A stretch of DNA of 64,000 nucleotides from Haliscomenobacter hydrossis DSM 1100 (GCF_000212735.1 NC_015510.1:310001-374000); one strand, 5' to 3'; shown: positions 26,505-35,373, numbered from the stretch's first letter. Numbers and translations: made by a program. Notes: generated from the letters alone by a model not told the origin.

Positions 26505-27029
26505 ATGAAATTCTTCGACTTCTTTGAACTCCCCATCTCCTTCACCCTCGATGAAGCCGACTTGCGCAAACGTTTTTTGAGCAACAGCAAGCGGTACCAT
26601 CCCGATTTTTACACCCTGGAATCCGACGCCAAACAAGCGGAGATCCTCCAACTGTCCAGCCTCAACAACGAAGCCTACCGCACTTTGAGCGATTTTGACC
26701 AAAGGATGAAGTACATTTTGGAAGAAAAAGGCTTGTTGGTGGAAGGACAAAACGAAATTCCACAAATTTTTTTGATGGAAATGATGGACATCAACGAGCA
26801 GTTGATGGAGCTGGAATTCGATTTTGACGAGCCGATTTTTACTGCTGTAAAACAAGCGGTTGAAACAAAAGAGCACGAATTGGAAGCCGAAATAAACCCC
26901 ATTTTGCAAGGCTATATTGAAGAAACAGCCAGCCCGGAGGAACTAAATTTGATCAAAATTTTTTACTTAAAAAAGCGCTACCTCTTGCGCATAAAGGAAA
27001 ACCTTTCTACATTTGCGCACCGCCGATGA
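26505..27029 (+). CDS. hscB: HscB-type J-domain co-chaperone for Fe-S cluster assembly
   Basis: 174 aa. An N-terminal J domain carries the HPD motif (His32-Pro33-Asp34, YHPDFYTLE) and the C-terminal three-helix domain that binds IscU (VKQAVETKEHELEAEI, LIKIFYLKKRYLLRIKEN). HscB stimulates HscA for cluster transfer from IscU. The usual ATG is 26505; an in-frame ATG at 26424 would translate the word-repeat loop and is rejected. fdx and iscX at 10.7-11.4 kb belong to the same pathway. Confidence 0.88.
   Translation: MKFFDFFELPISFTLDEADLRKRFLSNSKRYHPDFYTLESDAKQAEILQLSSLNNEAYRTLSDFDQRMKYILEEKGLLVEGQNEIPQIFLMEMMDINEQLMELEFDFDEPIFTAVKQAVETKEHELEAEINPILQGYIEETASPEELNLIKIFYLKKRYLLRIKENLSTFAHRR
26985..27015 (+). 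promoter_or_regulatory. Promoter of the tRNA-Leu pair
   Basis: TTG at 26985-26987, a 20-nt spacer and tacatttg at 27008-27015 match the Bacteroidota consensus. It overlaps the 3' end of hscB and precedes the first tRNA by 65 bp. Confidence 0.75.
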
Positions 27030-27080
27030 AAAAAGGTGGTACAGCCTACGAACAAGTGCGTAGGGTTTGACATACGGAAT

Positions 27081-27164
27081 GCCGGAGTGGCGGAATTGGT
27101 AGACGCGCTGGATTCAAAATCCAGTATTGGCAACAGTGTGCGGGTTCGAGTCCCGCCTCCGGTA
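27081..27164 (+). tRNA. tRNA-Leu (anticodon CAA)
   Basis: 84 nt with a long variable arm typical of Leu. Acceptor gccggag/ctccggt, anticodon stem ctgga/tccag with loop ttcaaaa (CAA, reads UUG), and T-arm gcgggttcgagtcccgc. CCA is not encoded. Confidence 0.96.
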
Positions 27165-27188
27165 CACTTAATTAAAAAAAGAATTTAA

Positions 27189-27270
27189 GCCGAAGTGGCG
27201 AAATTGGTAGACGCGCACGTTTCAGGTGCGTGTGCCTTCGGGTGTGGGGGTTCGAGTCCCTTCTTCGGCA
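27189..27270 (+). tRNA. tRNA-Leu (anticodon CAG)
   Basis: 82 nt. Acceptor gccgaag/cttcggc, anticodon stem cacgt/gcgtg with loop ttcaggt (CAG, reads CUG), and a long variable arm. It lies 24 bp after tRNA-Leu(CAA), on the same transcript. Confidence 0.95.
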
Positions 27271-27271
27271 C

Positions 27272-27305
27272 AAAGTCAGCCCAGCAATGGTGCTGACTTT
27301 TTTTG
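27272..27305 (+). terminator. Intrinsic terminator after the tRNA-Leu pair
   Basis: aaagtcagc pairs with gctgacttt across an 11-nt loop and is followed by a T-run. Confidence 0.88.
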
Positions 27306-27368
27306 TTTCTCACCATCTTTATTCCTGAAATCTTTGGTGGAAAAAATGAAAATTGCGTTCTATTCGCA

Positions 27369-29369
27369 ATGAAACACCATGACATGCAGAACGCTTTATC
27401 TATTTTTTTTTCACACAGATTTCACGCAGATTATCGCACAGATTTCACACAGAAAAATCTGTGTAAAATCTGTGAAAAAAATCTGCATGAAATCTGTGTA
27501 AAAGAAAAAAGCCCAATCCAGGGTATAAAGAATTATGTTATACTTCTATTTTTTTTCACCATCAACTTTGCACTCCATGCCCAGGAAGGCTTCTGGAGCA
27601 TCGATCAAATTCCACAAGTTCAGGAAAAACTCCAGGCTGCCGGACTTGTGTTTCCCCTTGAAAAATTGACCACCGCCAAACAAGATGGCTTGGCCAATGC
27701 CGTCATTCGTTTTGCTTATGGCAACGCCGTTTTCCTCAATGCCCAAGGTTTGGCGTTTGGAATCCTCAGCCCCTCGGTAGTGCCCGATTCCATTTGGCCC
27801 CTCATGGAAACCAATCAAGGCGTTTGGCTGGCCCAAAGCGGGCAAGAAATCCCCCTCAAAGGTTTTCCTGCGGAAGTATATGTCAACTCAAAGCCCTTAA
27901 AAGACCAAAGGCTGGAACCGGGTCAGGCCTTCTTTTTCACCTCGTACGAAACCCAACCCGACGGTAGCTCTTATGCGATTGAAACGCACCTCGCCGGGGC
28001 CCAATCATCGCAAGTAGTCGAGCAGCGCTACAAAAGGTATACGGCGCTGCAATTGATTGGCGTCATTCGACTGCCATTGGAAGACACGCAGGAACAGCAA
28101 ATCGGGGTACTCCTCCGGATACACGCAAGCCCTGAAAAAGCGCAAAATGCCGAAACTCTAGCGGCAGCTACCCCCTATATTCCCCTCGGTAAACACGAAT
28201 TAAACCAGCCCAATCATGTGGTATTGGGGCATCCACGCGGCTCATCCATTCATCGTCTGGGGTTTGAACTGGACTGCGCCCTGGAAATGGCCAAATGCCA
28301 CCAGGATCTGGATCGCGCCTTGGGCGCTTACGTCACCCGACAACCTTTCATCACCGAAGATGGGGTATTCAGATATTACGAAGACCAGCAATTGTTGGCC
28401 CAGGCATTGCCCAAACGCGCCATCCAGGAGGCGGAGTTTCGCCACCAACTGAGCCAGCGCCCCGAGCTCAAGTCTCGCTATGGAACCTTGTTGGATTCTT
28501 GTCGACTGGCTTTTCAGGATTTGAAGCGTTATGTGCCTGCACAAGTATACACCAAGGGCATCGTGTACAGTCCTTGCAGTTTTTTTGAAGCCGTGCGGCT
28601 TTTTACCATGTGGCGAGGCAGGATGGGCACTTCGGCGCACCGTTTGCCCAGTCCGGAAGAAAGTCAATATTTTCCGGAGGTTTTTAACCGCTTACCCGCA
28701 ACCGAAAATGAGTTGCTGTTGCCCGGACTGCTGCAACGTTACTACCAAAACTTACCAGCTGAGCACCTGGCCCCTTACGCCGTTCGCCAGGCGGTATACG
28801 CCAATAAGGATTACGCCCGACTCAGTGAAACCCTGCTGATCAAAAGCAAATTCAGCCAACCCGAATTGATCAGCGACTGGTTAAATGAAGATTTTTTGTC
28901 CAATATCGATGTGCTCGCCGTTGATCCGGCGGTACAATTGGTAGACAGCATGCTGCAATTTTTTGCCGACAAGGTAGTCCCGGCAATGGGCAAAGCCAGG
29001 CAAAAAGCCTACCGCAAAGCCGATGAATTGCGCCTGGCCATGGGCGAAGTGGTGCCCAATTATCCGGCTTATCCGGATGCTGACCACTCCTTGCGCTTGA
29101 GTTATGGCACCCTTTTAGATGGAAGTACGGAATCCACTCCTTACTTGCTCAGCAACGCGCATGTCCTGGAAGATCAATTGGGCAGTCCCGTTTTAAATCA
29201 GGAAGGCAAACTGATTGGCATCGTCAAAGGTTTGACCACCGCTGCGCTGGGCAATGCCTATTTTTACGATCCTGAAAGCAGCCGAGCCCAGATTTGGACC
29301 ATTGAATCCATACGCAAACGCATCCAGGCCCACCCATTTGGCGCAGATTTATTGCGTGAATGGCAGTAG
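27369..29369 (+). CDS. Inactive S46-family peptidase homologue (pseudoprotease) with doubtful start
   Basis: About 650 aa. The fold is that of dipeptidyl-peptidase 7/11 (S46): EGFWSIDQIPQVQEKLQAAG, DGLANAVIRF, LGSPVLNQEGKLIG. However, where S46 enzymes have TNHHCG this protein has FGILSPS, where they have GGDTDNW the segment is missing (LPLEDTQEQQ), and where they have GNSGSP it has EDQLGSP. All three catalytic residues are therefore lost. The natural signal peptide reads IKNYVILLFFFTINFALHAQ, whose first codon at 27525 is ATA, apparently a mutated ATG. The next usable ATG upstream (27369) would add about 52 residues partly encoded by a word-repeat hairpin. It may be a degraded gene or a protein with a binding role. 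Confidence 0.7.
   Translation: MKHHDMQNALSIFFSHRFHADYRTDFTQKNLCKICEKNLHEICVKEKSPIQGIKNYVILLFFFTINFALHAQEGFWSIDQIPQVQEKLQAAGLVFPLEKLTTAKQDGLANAVIRFAYGNAVFLNAQGLAFGILSPSVVPDSIWPLMETNQGVWLAQSGQEIPLKGFPAEVYVNSKPLKDQRLEPGQAFFFTSYETQPDGSSYAIETHLAGAQSSQVVEQRYKRYTALQLIGVIRLPLEDTQEQQIGVLLRIHASPEKAQNAETLAAATPYIPLGKHELNQPNHVVLGHPRGSSIHRLGFELDCALEMAKCHQDLDRALGAYVTRQPFITEDGVFRYYEDQQLLAQALPKRAIQEAEFRHQLSQRPELKSRYGTLLDSCRLAFQDLKRYVPAQVYTKGIVYSPCSFFEAVRLFTMWRGRMGTSAHRLPSPEESQYFPEVFNRLPATENELLLPGLLQRYYQNLPAEHLAPYAVRQAVYANKDYARLSETLLIKSKFSQPELISDWLNEDFLSNIDVLAVDPAVQLVDSMLQFFADKVVPAMGKARQKAYRKADELRLAMGEVVPNYPAYPDADHSLRLSYGTLLDGSTESTPYLLSNAHVLEDQLGSPVLNQEGKLIGIVKGLTTAALGNAYFYDPESSRAQIWTIESIRKRIQAHPFGADLLREWQ
27411..27503. 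repeat. Word-repeat inverted repeat ('cacagatt' family) at the 5' end of the S46-like gene
   Basis: Left arm 27411-27454 and right arm 27456-27503 (aaaatctgtgtaaaatctgtg...) are complements built of cacagatt / cacgcagatt words with almost no loop. It ends 22 bp before the ATA codon that replaces the expected start of the S46-like gene. Confidence 0.85.
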
Positions 29370-30623
29370 TTCGTTGCGGTGTTGTTTAAGTGCAGCTTGT
29401 TGTGCTGAAGACAGCCTTTGAAACCGCTGTGCATTGCTCCAATGCGTGTAATACTCAAAGTAATACAGGCCAAAATAACCCAATCCACCCAAGCATACCG
29501 CAACGAGCAAAATCAGCCATTGCCCCGAAAGCCCGGCAATCAACAACCACAAGAGATAATACACCAAAAACATTCCCCAGGATACCCCCGCCCATACCGG
29601 AAGTTTGTACTCCAGGCGGCGCACCCTTTTGGCTTTGATGTAATGCGCCAATTGCGCAGGCAGAAAACAAAACGCCCGCCCGATCCAGGCGGGTAAGCAG
29701 CCCAAAATCAGGAACAGCAGCCCCCCTACCCCATTTTTTTGAGATTTTGCAACGGCACGATCGGTTACACCGGCTGCCTTTAGTGCTTTTTGGTAAGCGC
29801 TTGCCTTGGTTTTTAACCCTTCTTTTTCGGCCACTGGTAGTTCATTGATGCGGGTAGCAATGGCTTTCTCCCGCCACAAACAAGCTGCATCATCTGCTAT
29901 AACCGGGAAGATTTTTTCCCGGCGTTCGTTGCGATCCAGGGTGAGTAAAATCTCTGCCAGCTCGTCATCGGCAGCATCTTTCACAATGACGATGTTTTTG
30001 GCCATGGCCGCCGCAAGTGCTTCCAATAGTGCATCTCCTTCCGTCGCAGTGCCCGTTTGGTAAAAAGTGCGGGTCGAAAGGGGTTCTCCAAAATTGATCA
30101 TCACCTCGCTACGGGCTTGTTCACCATCGGTAAAATTGACGCCTACCGGGACAACGTACAGGTCTTCCAAATCGGGGTAGCGTTCCAGCGTGCCAAAAGC
30201 GATGCGCACCAAACCACGTTGCAGGGGGCGCAATCGTTTTTCCAGCTCGGTACGGCCTTCCGGAAAAATCATGATGATTTTGCCCGCTTTTAACCCGGCA
30301 TAACAGGCTTCAAAGGTAGAGAAATTGCTCTTTACGCCACTGAATCCGGTGGTGTCGCGCATCCGAAAGATCGGAATCATGTGCAATGCCCGGAGCAGCG
30401 AGCCGTATATTTTTTTGGAAAAAAAATCTCCCCGCACCAGAAAGTGCAAGGGTTTACTCAACAGCACAGCCATAATGATGGGTTCCATAAAACCCGTGGG
30501 GTGGTTGATGGCCAAAATAACCGATTTGTTGTGGGGAATCCGATCCTCGTTGGCAAAGTATATTTTTCGGAAAAAGATATAAGTCCCCAAACGGGCGATA
30601 GGGCGAACCAGGTAGTAAAGCAT
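29349..30623 (-). CDS. Lysophospholipid acyltransferase (PlsC-like) with C-terminal membrane segments
   Basis: 424 aa. The acyltransferase motif I appears as INHPTGFMEP (His41, with Glu47 in place of the usual Asp), and motif III as FPEGRTE. Such enzymes transfer acyl groups to lysophosphatidic acid or similar acceptors at the inner membrane. The last ~120 residues add several hydrophobic helices (FLILGCLPAWIGRAFCFLPA, FLVYYLLWLLIAGLSGQW), larger than a simple PlsC. The stop overlaps the 3' end of the convergent S46-like gene by 21 bp. It is divergent from miaA with 52 bp between the starts. Confidence 0.85.
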   Translation of the reverse strand: MLYYLVRPIARLGTYIFFRKIYFANEDRIPHNKSVILAINHPTGFMEPIIMAVLLSKPLHFLVRGDFFSKKIYGSLLRALHMIPIFRMRDTTGFSGVKSNFSTFEACYAGLKAGKIIMIFPEGRTELEKRLRPLQRGLVRIAFGTLERYPDLEDLYVVPVGVNFTDGEQARSEVMINFGEPLSTRTFYQTGTATEGDALLEALAAAMAKNIVIVKDAADDELAEILLTLDRNERREKIFPVIADDAACLWREKAIATRINELPVAEKEGLKTKASAYQKALKAAGVTDRAVAKSQKNGVGGLLFLILGCLPAWIGRAFCFLPAQLAHYIKAKRVRRLEYKLPVWAGVSWGMFLVYYLLWLLIAGLSGQWLILLVAVCLGGLGYFGLYYFEYYTHWSNAQRFQRLSSAQQAALKQHRNELLPFTQ

Positions 30624-30675
30624 CCAGTTTAATGTTTGTATCAGCGGTAAAGGTAATTAGTTTTGATTTTTGAAA

Positions 30676-31665
30676 ATGAGGAATCTTTTTGAACTTGCAG
30701 GCACTTACAGCAGAAATAGCAGAAACCAGAAATTCGTGGAGGCAGCAGTCATTTTTCCGGAAAAAAAATACCTCATCGTGATCGGTGGCCCCACGGCCAG
30801 TGGTAAAACCGCTTTGGCCATCCGCCTGGCCCAGTATTTTCATACGGAGATTCTTTCTGCTGACAGTCGTCAGTTTTATCAGGAAATGACCATTGGAACG
30901 GCCAAAGCTTCTGCCGAAGAGCTCGACATGGTTCCTCACCACTTCATCAACAGCCTTTCCATTCGTGAAGCATACAATGTTGGCGATTTTGAACGCGATG
31001 CCCTGGCGCTCCTGGCTCAATTGTACCAAAAGCATCAGGTTGTCATTCTGGCGGGAGGTTCCAGTTTGTACATCAAAGCACTGTGCGAGGGCTTGGATGT
31101 TTTTCCCGATGTACCCACCCAGATTCGGGAAGAAGTGGAAGCTTTGTACCAAAGCGCCGGACTCGCCGCCTTGCAAAAGGAACTGACCCAGGTTGATCCC
31201 GTCTATTTCGCCGAAGTGGATCAATCCAATCCGCACCGTTTGATCCGGGCGATCTCGGTTTTTCGCGCCTCGGGGCTTCCTTTTTCCAGTTTCCGCACCC
31301 AGCAGGCTGAACCGCGGTTTTTTACCCCCATTTATCTTTGGTTGGAGGTTCCGCGTGAAATCCTGTACGAGCGTATCAACCAACGGGTAGATCAGATGTT
31401 GGAGCATGGCCTGGAAACTGAAGCCCGCAGTTTGTTTGAGCAGCGGCACCTGAACGCCCTACAAACCGTAGGCTACCAGGAGTTGTTTGACTATTTTGTA
31501 GGCAACATCTCCCGTGAAGAAGCGATTGAACTCATCAAACGCAACAGCCGCCGGTACGCCAAACGCCAGGGCACCTGGATGCGTAGGGATGGGTTTTGGC
31601 ATCTGTTTGCACCCGAACAATGGGAAGATATTTTGAAGTTTGTACAATCAATTGTCTCTTTCTAA
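30676..31665 (+). CDS. miaA: tRNA dimethylallyltransferase
   Basis: 329 aa. P-loop GGPTASGKT (residues 37-45), SADSRQFYQEMTIGTAKAS and the substrate-binding segments DVFPDVPTQIREEVE and VGYQELFDYF identify MiaA, which adds a dimethylallyl group to A37 of tRNAs reading UNN codons. The N-terminus before YLIVIGGPT is ~30 residues longer than usual if the ATG at 30676 is used; a GTG at 30736 would give a normal length, so the start is uncertain. The gene is followed 21 bp later by the SUI1-like gene. Confidence 0.93.
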   Translation: MRNLFELAGTYSRNSRNQKFVEAAVIFPEKKYLIVIGGPTASGKTALAIRLAQYFHTEILSADSRQFYQEMTIGTAKASAEELDMVPHHFINSLSIREAYNVGDFERDALALLAQLYQKHQVVILAGGSSLYIKALCEGLDVFPDVPTQIREEVEALYQSAGLAALQKELTQVDPVYFAEVDQSNPHRLIRAISVFRASGLPFSSFRTQQAEPRFFTPIYLWLEVPREILYERINQRVDQMLEHGLETEARSLFEQRHLNALQTVGYQELFDYFVGNISREEAIELIKRNSRRYAKRQGTWMRRDGFWHLFAPEQWEDILKFVQSIVSF

Positions 31666-31686
31666 TAGTTGATAAAAACCCACATC

Positions 31687-32055
31687 ATGGCCAAAAAAGA
31701 CAAAAACAAGGACAACAACAACAAAGGACGCAGTGGCGTAGTGTACTCCACCGATCCCGATTTTGAATACAAATACGAGGAAGAGGAAGAAGTGCCAGAG
31801 GTAGCGCCCAACCAACAAAAACTCCGGGTATTCATCGACCGCAAACAACGCGGCGGCAAAGAAGTGACCCTCATTACCGGCTTTGCTGGCCCGCAATCCG
31901 CCCTCGAAGAATTGGGCAAATTCCTCAAAACCAAATGTGGGGTTGGCGGCTCCGCCAAAGACGGCGAAATCATCGTGCAAGGCGACCACCGCGAGCGGGT
32001 GGTACAGCTGTTGTTGGAAAAGGGGTTTACGGGAACGAAAAAAGCGGGAGGGTGA
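31687..32055 (+). CDS. SUI1/eIF1-like translation factor (YciH type)
   Basis: 122 aa. A charged, disordered N-terminus (KDKNKDNNNKGRSGVVYSTD) precedes a SUI1 domain with LRVFIDRKQRGGKEVTLITG and GGSAKDGEIIVQGDHRERV. Bacterial members may assist initiation fidelity, though their role is not settled. The start ATG at 31687 fits the family. Its TGA stop is the first triplet of a hairpin (tgatcagcaatgagc) shared with the convergent gene. Confidence 0.88.
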   Translation: MAKKDKNKDNNNKGRSGVVYSTDPDFEYKYEEEEEVPEVAPNQQKLRVFIDRKQRGGKEVTLITGFAGPQSALEELGKFLKTKCGVGGSAKDGEIIVQGDHRERVVQLLLEKGFTGTKKAGG

Positions 32056-32117
32056 TCAGCAATGAGCTTTCAGCTTTCAGCAGGTTTTGCTCATTGCTGA
32101 TGGCTCATTGCTGATCG
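32053..32117. repeat. Hairpin of 'agcaatgagc' words shared by convergent stops
   Basis: tgatcagcaatgagc at 32053-32067 faces gctcattgctgatggctcat and attgctgatc (32088-32117). The left arm contains the stop of the SUI1-like gene. The right arm encodes the last residues (Asp-Gln-Gln) and stop of the DUF3810 gene. Confidence 0.8.
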
Positions 32118-33169
32118 CGCTCAAACGCTTCTGCAAGCATCACCACCCGATCATAATTCAACACCCCTTCCGCAATGCCCTGACTTTTGAGGTAGGCATT
32201 GTAGATGCGGGGTTGCAGGTCGGGAATGAAGTCCGGGTAGCGCAGCATCGCTTCGTTGATGACGTTCAGGTCCATCTGGATTTCGGGAGGCAGACTCTCC
32301 CGAACCGTTTTAAAAACTTCGGGATTGTAGCGCCGGTATTGCGCGGCGAGGCTACGCCAGTAATTGAGCCGTCCCGAGTACCGGATTGCCACATTCTTGG
32401 ATTCATCGCAACCCATCAGGGCCAAAAAATTACAGGTTCCTTCGTCGCCAAAACCATAGCCGTGGCCTAGTTCGTGTGTGAGGGTATAGGGCCATTGCAG
32501 GGGATGTAGGCCTGGATCGATGTGCCCTTCACCCGTATAGGGAAAATACAAACCCGCCGTACTGAAGCGCAAAAAAACACCCCGAGGATACAGCAGTCGG
32601 CCTCTGACCCGACCCGCCGTAGGGAAATTATGTGCAGCGAGCCAGGTTTCCAAACCTTCTCTTACCGTTCGTTCCAGCTTTTCGGGAAAATCACTGCGCT
32701 GTAGTGGACGCCGGCGGGCATTGGTGAGGTGGGAGCGCAGGTCGATCAAACGGGTGGTTTCTTTTTCGAAGGCGGCTTCTATTTCCGCTTTGTTGAGGGG
32801 TTTTAATTCAAGTCCCAACTGTTTTTCGATGGGTACCCGGCTATAGTTGAAGCCCCAGAGCAGGAAAAAAAAGAACAGCAGTGCCCCCACAAAAGACGCT
32901 GTTCCGAGGGCAAACTGTAAGATGGAAAAACCATTTTTGCGCCAGCTTCGGATCTTGCGCCATGCCCCCCATAGTACAATTATCCAAAAGCAGTACATCA
33001 ATGGAATGGGGCTCCAGGACAACATATCAAATACCCAACGTACGCCAATAAATAGGCCACGACTGTACACCTGCTCCACTACCGTCGATCCATTGGGGAG
33101 AAAAGTTTTGGTCAGCAAAACAAAAATACCTGCAAAAATCCAAAACAAATTCCATCTTAAGTTATTCAT
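32105..33169 (-). CDS. DUF3810 membrane protein with HELGH zinc motif
   Basis: 354 aa. Three hydrophobic helices in the first ~130 residues (LFWIFAGIFVLLTKTF, SWSPIPLMYCFWIIVLW, ALGTASFVGALLFFFFLLW) precede a domain with YTLTHELGHGYGFGDEG, a HExxH-like zinc-metallopeptidase motif. This is the DUF3810 family, common in Bacteroidota, whose substrates are unknown. The ATG at 33169 is preferred over 33208 because it starts directly at the first helix. Its final codons form one arm of the hairpin at 32053-32117. Confidence 0.8.
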   Translation of the reverse strand: MNNLRWNLFWIFAGIFVLLTKTFLPNGSTVVEQVYSRGLFIGVRWVFDMLSWSPIPLMYCFWIIVLWGAWRKIRSWRKNGFSILQFALGTASFVGALLFFFFLLWGFNYSRVPIEKQLGLELKPLNKAEIEAAFEKETTRLIDLRSHLTNARRRPLQRSDFPEKLERTVREGLETWLAAHNFPTAGRVRGRLLYPRGVFLRFSTAGLYFPYTGEGHIDPGLHPLQWPYTLTHELGHGYGFGDEGTCNFLALMGCDESKNVAIRYSGRLNYWRSLAAQYRRYNPEVFKTVRESLPPEIQMDLNVINEAMLRYPDFIPDLQPRIYNAYLKSQGIAEGVLNYDRVVMLAEAFERDQQ

Positions 33170-33272
33170 TATCTTATTTTTAACAAAAAAACAAAACAAT
33201 TCGGGCAAAATTCACCCAAAGATAAATCATTTCTACTTGTCGAGAAGCGGACATTAAATCCATGCAAATAAG

Positions 33273-33280
33273 TATCTTTG
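33273..33280 (+). promoter_or_regulatory. -7 promoter element for trxA
   Basis: tatctttg matches TAnnTTTG 65 bp before the trxA ATG; no TTG sits at the expected -33 distance. Confidence 0.5.
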
Positions 33281-33345
33281 CAACCGGATGTACGTCTGAA
33301 CTGTTATCAAACGAAATAAATTTTAAATCAATAAACTGTCACAAC

Positions 33346-33669
33346 ATGGCATTCGAATTCACGGATTCAAACTTCACTGAAAAGACCGCTGAGGGCGTTG
33401 TATTGGTTGACTTTTGGGCTACCTGGTGCGGACCTTGTCGTGCCATTGCTCCAACCATCGAAGAGTTGTATTCCGACTATAAAGATAAAGCGTTGGTGGG
33501 TAAACTCGACGTTGACCACAACCCTGAAGTAGCGATGAAGTACGGCATTCGCAGTATCCCAACTTTGTTGATCCTCAAGGATGGAAAGGTTGTACACCAG
33601 CATGTAGGTTTGGCCACCAAGCAGGTTCTCGCCAATAAGCTGGATGCATTGGTAGAAACGACCGTATAA
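33346..33669 (+). CDS. trxA: Thioredoxin
   Basis: 107 aa, the standard thioredoxin length. The active site WCGPC (Cys28, Cys31) and cis-Pro loop SIPTLLILKDG are present. It reduces cytoplasmic protein disulfides. The ATG at 33346 was chosen because it gives the canonical N-terminus (MAFEFTDSNF). A strong terminator follows 95 bp later, so the gene is probably monocistronic. Confidence 0.96.
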   Translation: MAFEFTDSNFTEKTAEGVVLVDFWATWCGPCRAIAPTIEELYSDYKDKALVGKLDVDHNPEVAMKYGIRSIPTLLILKDGKVVHQHVGLATKQVLANKLDALVETTV

Positions 33670-33764
33670 TAACTTGTTGCACAAGCCCTTGGTTCATCCT
33701 GTTTCAGGCTTGAAACAAAAAATGTGCAACAAACGCTAATATACCGCAAATAATGCTTTTCTTT

Positions 33765-33801
33765 AAAGCCTTTAGTGTTTTGAAACACTAAAGGCTTTTT
33801 T
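33765..33801 (+). terminator. Intrinsic terminator after trxA
   Basis: aaagcctttagtgttt pairs with acactaaaggcttt around a TGAA loop and is followed by T's. The DUF58 gene starts 23 bp after it. Confidence 0.92.
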
Positions 33802-33823
33802 GCGTTTTTTATTAAAATTGGAC

Positions 33824-34750
33824 ATGAAGTTACTCGACAATTACGAAGTACGCGATTTGGGCAACCTCGAATTGCTGGCCCAACAGGTCGTAGAGGGGTT
33901 CATCATTGGTTTGCACAAAAGCCCCTTCCACGGTTTTTCGGTGGAATTTGCCGAGCACCGTTTGTACAACCAGGGGGAAAGTACCCGCAACATCGATTGG
34001 AAAGTTTACGCCCGCACCGACAAGATGTTCTCTAAACGTTTTGAGGAAGAAACCAATCTGCGTTGTCAAATTGTCATCGATGGCTCTTCTTCGATGTACT
34101 TCCCGGAAGATACCGGCCAAAAACCTTATGTCAATAAACTGAACTTTGCTGCCCTGGGTGCTGCGGCACTGATGAACCTGTTGCAAAAACAAAGAGATGC
34201 TTTTGGCCTTACTTTGTTCGACAGCCAGGTCAACACCCATACCCGTTGCAAAACCAGCACTACCCATTATCGCCTTTTGCTTTCCCAGCTCGATCGATTG
34301 CTCAGCAATCCGGAACGCAATAAGACGACGGCTGCTGCCGACGCCCTCCACCAAATTGCCGACAGCATTCACAAACGCTCACTGGTGGTCATTTTTAGCG
34401 ACATGTTTGAGCATCATGCCGACATGGATACCCTCTTTTCCGCGCTGCAGCACCTCAAACACAACAAACACGAAGTGATCCTTTTTCACGTAGTGGACAA
34501 ATCCAAAGAAATTCAATTTGAATTTGAAAACCGTCCGTATCTCTTCATCGATATGGAAACGGGAGAAAAATTGCGCCTGCAATCCAATCAAATCAAAAAA
34601 CACTACATCGAACAGATGGGCAAGTTCATGGATGAACTAAAAATGAAATGCCTGCAATACCAAATCGATTTTGTGGAAGCCGATATCCACCAGGGTTTTA
34701 GAAACGTGCTGCAAACCTATCTGGTGAAACGTTCACGGATGAAAGCATAG
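33824..34750 (+). CDS. DUF58 / vWA-like protein
   Basis: 308 aa. RLYNQGESTRNIDWKVYART is the signature stretch of DUF58 and IVIDGSSSMYF is a MIDAS-like (DxSxS) motif of a von Willebrand A fold. DUF58 proteins usually pair with MoxR AAA+ ATPases in Bacteroidota aerotolerance-type operons, but no MoxR gene is in this window. The ATG at 33824 follows the trxA terminator by 22 bp. Confidence 0.88.
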   Translation: MKLLDNYEVRDLGNLELLAQQVVEGFIIGLHKSPFHGFSVEFAEHRLYNQGESTRNIDWKVYARTDKMFSKRFEEETNLRCQIVIDGSSSMYFPEDTGQKPYVNKLNFAALGAAALMNLLQKQRDAFGLTLFDSQVNTHTRCKTSTTHYRLLLSQLDRLLSNPERNKTTAAADALHQIADSIHKRSLVVIFSDMFEHHADMDTLFSALQHLKHNKHEVILFHVVDKSKEIQFEFENRPYLFIDMETGEKLRLQSNQIKKHYIEQMGKFMDELKMKCLQYQIDFVEADIHQGFRNVLQTYLVKRSRMKA

Positions 34751-34855
34751 CTCATAAAATGTAATTAAACAGACGTTTAGGAAAACCAAAGCGTCCCTCA
34801 GCAGACTTTTCAATGGCCAAATTGGGTGTTATTTTGCAATAAAACCGAATTGACC

Positions 34856-35341
34856 ATGACCAAAATGATGCTATTTGTTTGCCTACTGATTGCAGGCACC
34901 ATTCTCGTTTTAAGTGCTTGCACCAGGGAATCAGAAAACATTTCCCCCGAACCCAATACCGGAACCGAGTACATTGCCGTAGACGCCGATTTCCAAAATT
35001 TCCGCAACTGGACTGTCGTAACCCAGCTTTCCCAAGCCCTTTCCGCTGATGGACGCGCACATACCGATGCCGCCCGTACCATCTGGATCAAACAAGCTGA
35101 CGCGAAACGTGGCCCAAATGGACAATACCCCAACGGTACCATCCTCGTCAAAGAAGTACAGGGTGGCTATGGCATTGTGGCCATGGTCAAACGTGGCGGC
35201 GATTACAATTCGGCACACAACGGTTGGGAATGGTTTCGTCTGGATAGTGCAGGTAAAATCACCACCCGCAACAGCGCCAGCATTTGCAACAACTGCCATG
35301 CGCAAGTGAAGAATCTAGATTACGCGTTTACAAAAAATTAG
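34856..35341 (+). CDS. Cytochrome P460-type lipoprotein with c-type heme site
   Basis: 161 aa. A lipoprotein signal peptide ends in LSAC at about Cys22. The mature part resembles the cytochrome P460 family (FQNFRNWTVVTQL, GQYPNGTILVKEV, GGDYNSAHNGWEWFRLD) and ends with the heme c motif CNNCH (Cys144-His148). P460 proteins bind a modified heme and oxidise hydroxylamine or have unknown roles in heterotrophs. The crosslinking Lys cannot be judged. A terminator follows. Confidence 0.82.
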   Translation: MTKMMLFVCLLIAGTILVLSACTRESENISPEPNTGTEYIAVDADFQNFRNWTVVTQLSQALSADGRAHTDAARTIWIKQADAKRGPNGQYPNGTILVKEVQGGYGIVAMVKRGGDYNSAHNGWEWFRLDSAGKITTRNSASICNNCHAQVKNLDYAFTKN

Positions 35342-35373
35342 TTTGTTATTTAGGCGTAATCCTTATTTTTACG

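Noticed and set aside
30670-30735. Start of miaA fixed at 30670 (TTG)
   Set aside because: An ATG is available at 30676 and a GTG near 30736 gives the normal length; the TTG has no support.
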